NCBI GenBank assembly: GCA_028701945.1
Contig: JAQVPT010000165.1
Coordinates: forward strand, 1-7,893
Source of the DNA: Bacteroidales bacterium
Lineage (GTDB): Bacteria > Bacteroidota > Bacteroidia > Bacteroidales > ML635J-15
DNA: 7,893 nucleotides
Direction: 5' to 3'
The notes under the pieces were generated by a model. That model saw nothing but the letters and a program-made list of their open reading frames with translations, was not told the origin of the DNA and did not search any database. The position numbers were made by a program, and so were the translations under genes. Within the stretch, counting starts at the first letter, position 1. Each line of letters opens with the position of its first letter. This document shows positions 6,801-7,893 of this stretch, piece after piece.

Positions 6801-7182
6801 TTCCATTTCCGTTTCCAGGATCAGCATCCCAAAAATATTCGGCTTGAATTATTTTTTTATTAGTCGAAAGGACTGAACTTTCAATATTCACAACCATAGT
6901 GAATACAGGTCCCCAAAAGTTGTTGGCATCTTTTACTCTTACATTAAAAGTATGAACACCAACAGCAGGCTGATTTACCCCACTGCTAAAAATGGTTTCG
7001 ATGGCTTCGTCAAAATTTCCGTCTAAAGCAAGAATTGTATTTCCATTTCCGTTTCCAGGATCAATATCCCAAAAGTATTCTGCATTTGTGATTTGGGCAT
7101 AAGAATTTGTAACACTGAAAATCAGTATTAGGCTCAAAACCCATGACACGAAAAATATTTTATTTTTAATCACAATCATCAT
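3853..7182 (-). CDS. Large modular T9SS-secreted surface protein, 1109 residues
   Basis: This protein is exported by Sec and then by the type IX system to the cell surface or medium. Residues 1-30 form a signal peptide ending NSYAQ. Residues 31-424 are five tandem repeats of 80 residues (the last diverged), each with AEYFWD-x-DPG-x-GNG, ILALDGNFD and a closing FNIRVKD..NFWGP strand. Such TDPGxGNGT repeats are common in Bacteroidota surface proteins and the Asp/Asn loop may bind calcium. Residues 428-703, 756-893 and 945-1018 are seven Ig/PKD-like modules (LGNDTTIC...SYLWS...GC), each with a likely disulfide pair. Residues 704-755 and 894-944 are SICEGDSY/AGCDSI modules. The end (about 1029-1109: YLYPNP, LKLFNPAGQ, GIYYLQVSSG) is a T9SS type A sorting domain. 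There is no catalytic domain; adhesion or a structural role is inferred. It directly follows the beta-helix gene. Confidence 0.9.
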   Translation of the reverse strand: MMIVIKNKIFFVSWVLSLILIFSVTNSYAQITNAEYFWDIDPGNGNGNTILALDGNFDEAIETIFSSGVNQPAVGVHTFNVRVKDANNFWGPVFTMVVNIESSVLSTNKKIIQAEYFWDADPGNGNGTTILALDGNFDQAIETVFSSGVNQPAAGLHTFNIRVKDFGNFWGPTFTRVVSVENAIIATDKKIIQAEYFWDTDPGNGNGTTILALDGNFDEAIETVFSNAASQPAVGLHTFNIRVKDFGNFWGPTFTRVINIESIIVATDKKIIQAEYFWDTDPGAGNGTTILAIDGNFDQAIETVFSNAASQPAVGLHTFNIRVKDFGNFWGPTFTRVVHIENTIVASDKKVIQAECFWDTDPGEGNGYTILALDGNLDEAIETLTSSNVPTLGLSLGAHVFNIRIKDQNNFWGPLFKHVVEVTDCIAPLVDLGIDKTICDGENISIDASNHFESYLWSTGATTQIINVTLPGTYFVAATDTLGCIRRDTIVILPQQYVHLGNDTTICSMSNLVINAGSFQSYLWSNTQTSQSINISTSTTSNYSVTVTDVNGCISTDAIQISVFALPDINLGNDTAMCVGSTLTLDAGTFASYLWTGGSTAQNLVVTNTNTYSVTVTDNNSCSNSDYIVVTFHALPIVNLGTDQVICDNNPITLNAGAFSSYLWSDMSTNQTLIVNAAGIYSLEVTNIYGCTASDTIHVSESSTVTSAYSHSICEGDSYLFNGNYLTTGGIYFQTLSSAAGCDSIVELTLSVLPLPVIFLGNDTTLCEGENIVLDAGIFATYLWTGGSTAQNLVVTNSNTYSVTVTDNNSCSNTDQIVVTFNSLPVPDLGPDQVVCENNPITLNAGIFSSYLWSDMSTNQTLIVNATGIYFVEVTNSYGCSGSDTIHVSESSTVTSAYSHSICEGDSYFFNGNNITTGGIYLETLVSAAGCDSIVELTLSVIPLPIIFLGNDTTLCQTENIILDAGTHDSYIWTTGGENQQLSINYADFGLGTHTIGVTVTDNGCNATDQIDIIFVFCVGIDESDGSNFVYLYPNPNYGTVFIQLNNIQSAQKVELKLFNPAGQLIQTWDRTITPGVPESINFENAVTGIYYLQVSSGQKTSFHKLICN
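4351..5484 (-). repeat. 567-bp tandem duplication, two copies
   Basis: Minus-strand segments 5484-4918 and 4917-4351 each encode 189 residues: two Ig-like modules and one SICEGDSY module in the same order (residues 567-755 and 756-944). Long stretches of DNA are identical between them, for example around the codons for AYSHSICEGDSY. The copies have diverged moderately since duplication. Confidence 0.85.
5911..7092 (-). repeat. 240-bp tandem repeat, five copies
   Basis: Units start at 7092, 6852, 6612, 6372 and 6132 on the minus strand and encode the 80-residue AEYFWD repeats. The units at 6612 and 6372 share an identical stretch of more than 70 bp, which indicates recent duplication or gene conversion. 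The unit at 6132 is clearly older, with a changed loop and a shorter end. Confidence 0.9.
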
Positions 7183-7893
7183 TTACTTGTCAAAACTATC
7201 AGCTTTTACTTTTATAGGGTTGCCGGTGTAAACATTATTGGGTATGCTAAGCATATAAACCCTGTTGTGATTGGCATCTCCAGCTGGGAAAAAATTGCGT
7301 GCCGACATCGAGCCACCATAGCAGCCTAGATCGTTGCGTGAAAGATCGTGGTCGTAGTATTTTGTGTCTGGATGTCCAGCATTGATATAATTGCCTGCAG
7401 TGGGCTGGCCTGTATAGCTATCTACCGTAAACGTTCCGCCAGTTATATTTGTGCCGTCGTTGGTAGTACCTGTAATATAATATGAGAAAGTATTGTTAAA
7501 AGCATTGTAACTAATAAACAATATTCCATTAGTCATAGATGTAAGATAAATAGCAGTTGGTGAACCACTATAATAGCCATCGAATAAATTATTGTAGATT
7601 TTTAAAACCCCACCAGTAGGGATTCCTGAAAGATACAAGGCATAAGATGTAGTATTATAGTTTAATCGTTTAAAAGAGTTGTTGATAATTTCGTGATTAC
7701 CAACGGTTTTGTTCGTCCAGCCTGAAATAAGGATTGCTCTTTGCTGATAACTAAAGAAATTGTTATTGATCTGATAAAAATATTTCTGAGAAGAAATGGT
7801 AATTCCGATAGTAGTATAAGTTGCATTACAATAAATCCTATTTCCAATAATTTGGATAGTATCCGAAATTGCAATAGCACCGCCACTTGCTTC
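7183..7893 (-). CDS. Parallel beta-helix surface protein, C-terminal part, running off right edge
   Basis: The minus frame is open from the right edge to a TAA at 7185-7183, giving 236 residues of the C-terminal end; the true start lies outside the window. The visible part consists of short repeated strands with Asn-rich turns (IIGNRIYCN, QINNNFFSYQ, HEIINNSFK, LKIYNNLFDG, FISYNAFNN), the pattern of right-handed parallel beta-helix (PbH1) proteins. Near residues 183-194 it has DLSRNDLGCYGG, resembling the D-x-x-x-x-R-x-D-[IL]-G-x-Y-G closing motif often found after such helices. It ends with RVYMLSIPNN and IKVKADSFDK. No T9SS sorting domain follows, so its export or anchoring route is unclear. 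The next gene starts immediately after the stop, in the same frame, suggesting translational coupling. Such helices often bind or cleave polysaccharide, but no catalytic residues can be identified here. Confidence 0.8.
   Translation of the reverse strand, partial: EASGGAIAISDTIQIIGNRIYCNATYTTIGITISSQKYFYQINNNFFSYQQRAILISGWTNKTVGNHEIINNSFKRLNYNTTSYALYLSGIPTGGVLKIYNNLFDGYYSGSPTAIYLTSMTNGILFISYNAFNNTFSYYITGTTNDGTNITGGTFTVDSYTGQPTAGNYINAGHPDTKYYDHDLSRNDLGCYGGSMSARNFFPAGDANHNRVYMLSIPNNVYTGNPIKVKADSFDK

Noticed and set aside
4036..6876. Plus-strand frames of 63-100 codons inside the large T9SS gene
   Set aside because: They are antisense to a clearly coding modular gene, and their similarity to each other only reflects its repeats.
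7662..7886. 74-codon minus frame in another phase at the right edge
   Set aside because: The overlapping phase is open to the edge and continues the beta-helix protein, with matching N-rich strand repeats.

Overview
The window is low-GC DNA that looks like a member of the Bacteroidota. The evidence is a very large secreted protein ending in a type IX secretion (T9SS) type A C-terminal domain, protein modules typical of that phylum (TDPGxGNGT repeats, SYLWS/GC Ig-like modules, SICEGDSY/AGCDSI modules), signal peptides ending in YGQ or YAQ, a TTTG-N19-TATATTTA promoter, and no clear Shine-Dalgarno sites. Every gene I can support lies on the minus strand, so the window reads from right to left.

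Right part (7893 to 3853): the C-terminal 236 residues of a parallel beta-helix protein enter from the right edge. They are followed, after one TAA codon and in the same frame, by a 1109-residue T9SS cargo protein. That protein has a signal peptide, five tandem 80-residue repeats, seven Ig/PKD-like modules with two interleaved SICEGDSY modules (including an exact 189-residue tandem duplication), and the T9SS sorting domain. The pair looks like one operon making a cell-surface or secreted system. Next comes a small Lys/Arg-rich putative lipoprotein (3766 to 3197).

Middle (3196 to 2830): no gene. It holds a nested, imperfect palindrome of about 210 bp whose outer ends read CTAAC/GTTAG, and a good Bacteroidota-type promoter next to the following unit.

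Left-middle (2829 to 1435): the first about 29 codons of an IS1182-like transposase are joined to a frame lacking its own start codon. This frame encodes at least 12 tandem 11-residue repeats, each starting with Cys. The repeats change from polar (CSQYQDQGYNA) to extremely Trp-rich (CVAWYWVTNLV). Then come a 36-residue single-span membrane protein and an outer-membrane beta-barrel-like protein. These three are closely spaced and may be cotranscribed.

Left edge (1286 to 1): a 428-codon open frame with no proper start, running off the left edge. It matches an uncharacterised protein family I recognise by an NSIKxYxKxGxxLRVETTINNP core and a C-terminal winged-helix-like segment; its N-terminus seems to be missing.

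The most unusual items are the Cys/Trp 11-residue repeat protein and its junction with the transposase remnant, the palindromic element, and the paired beta-helix/T9SS genes. All family assignments are from memory and pattern reading, without database searches.
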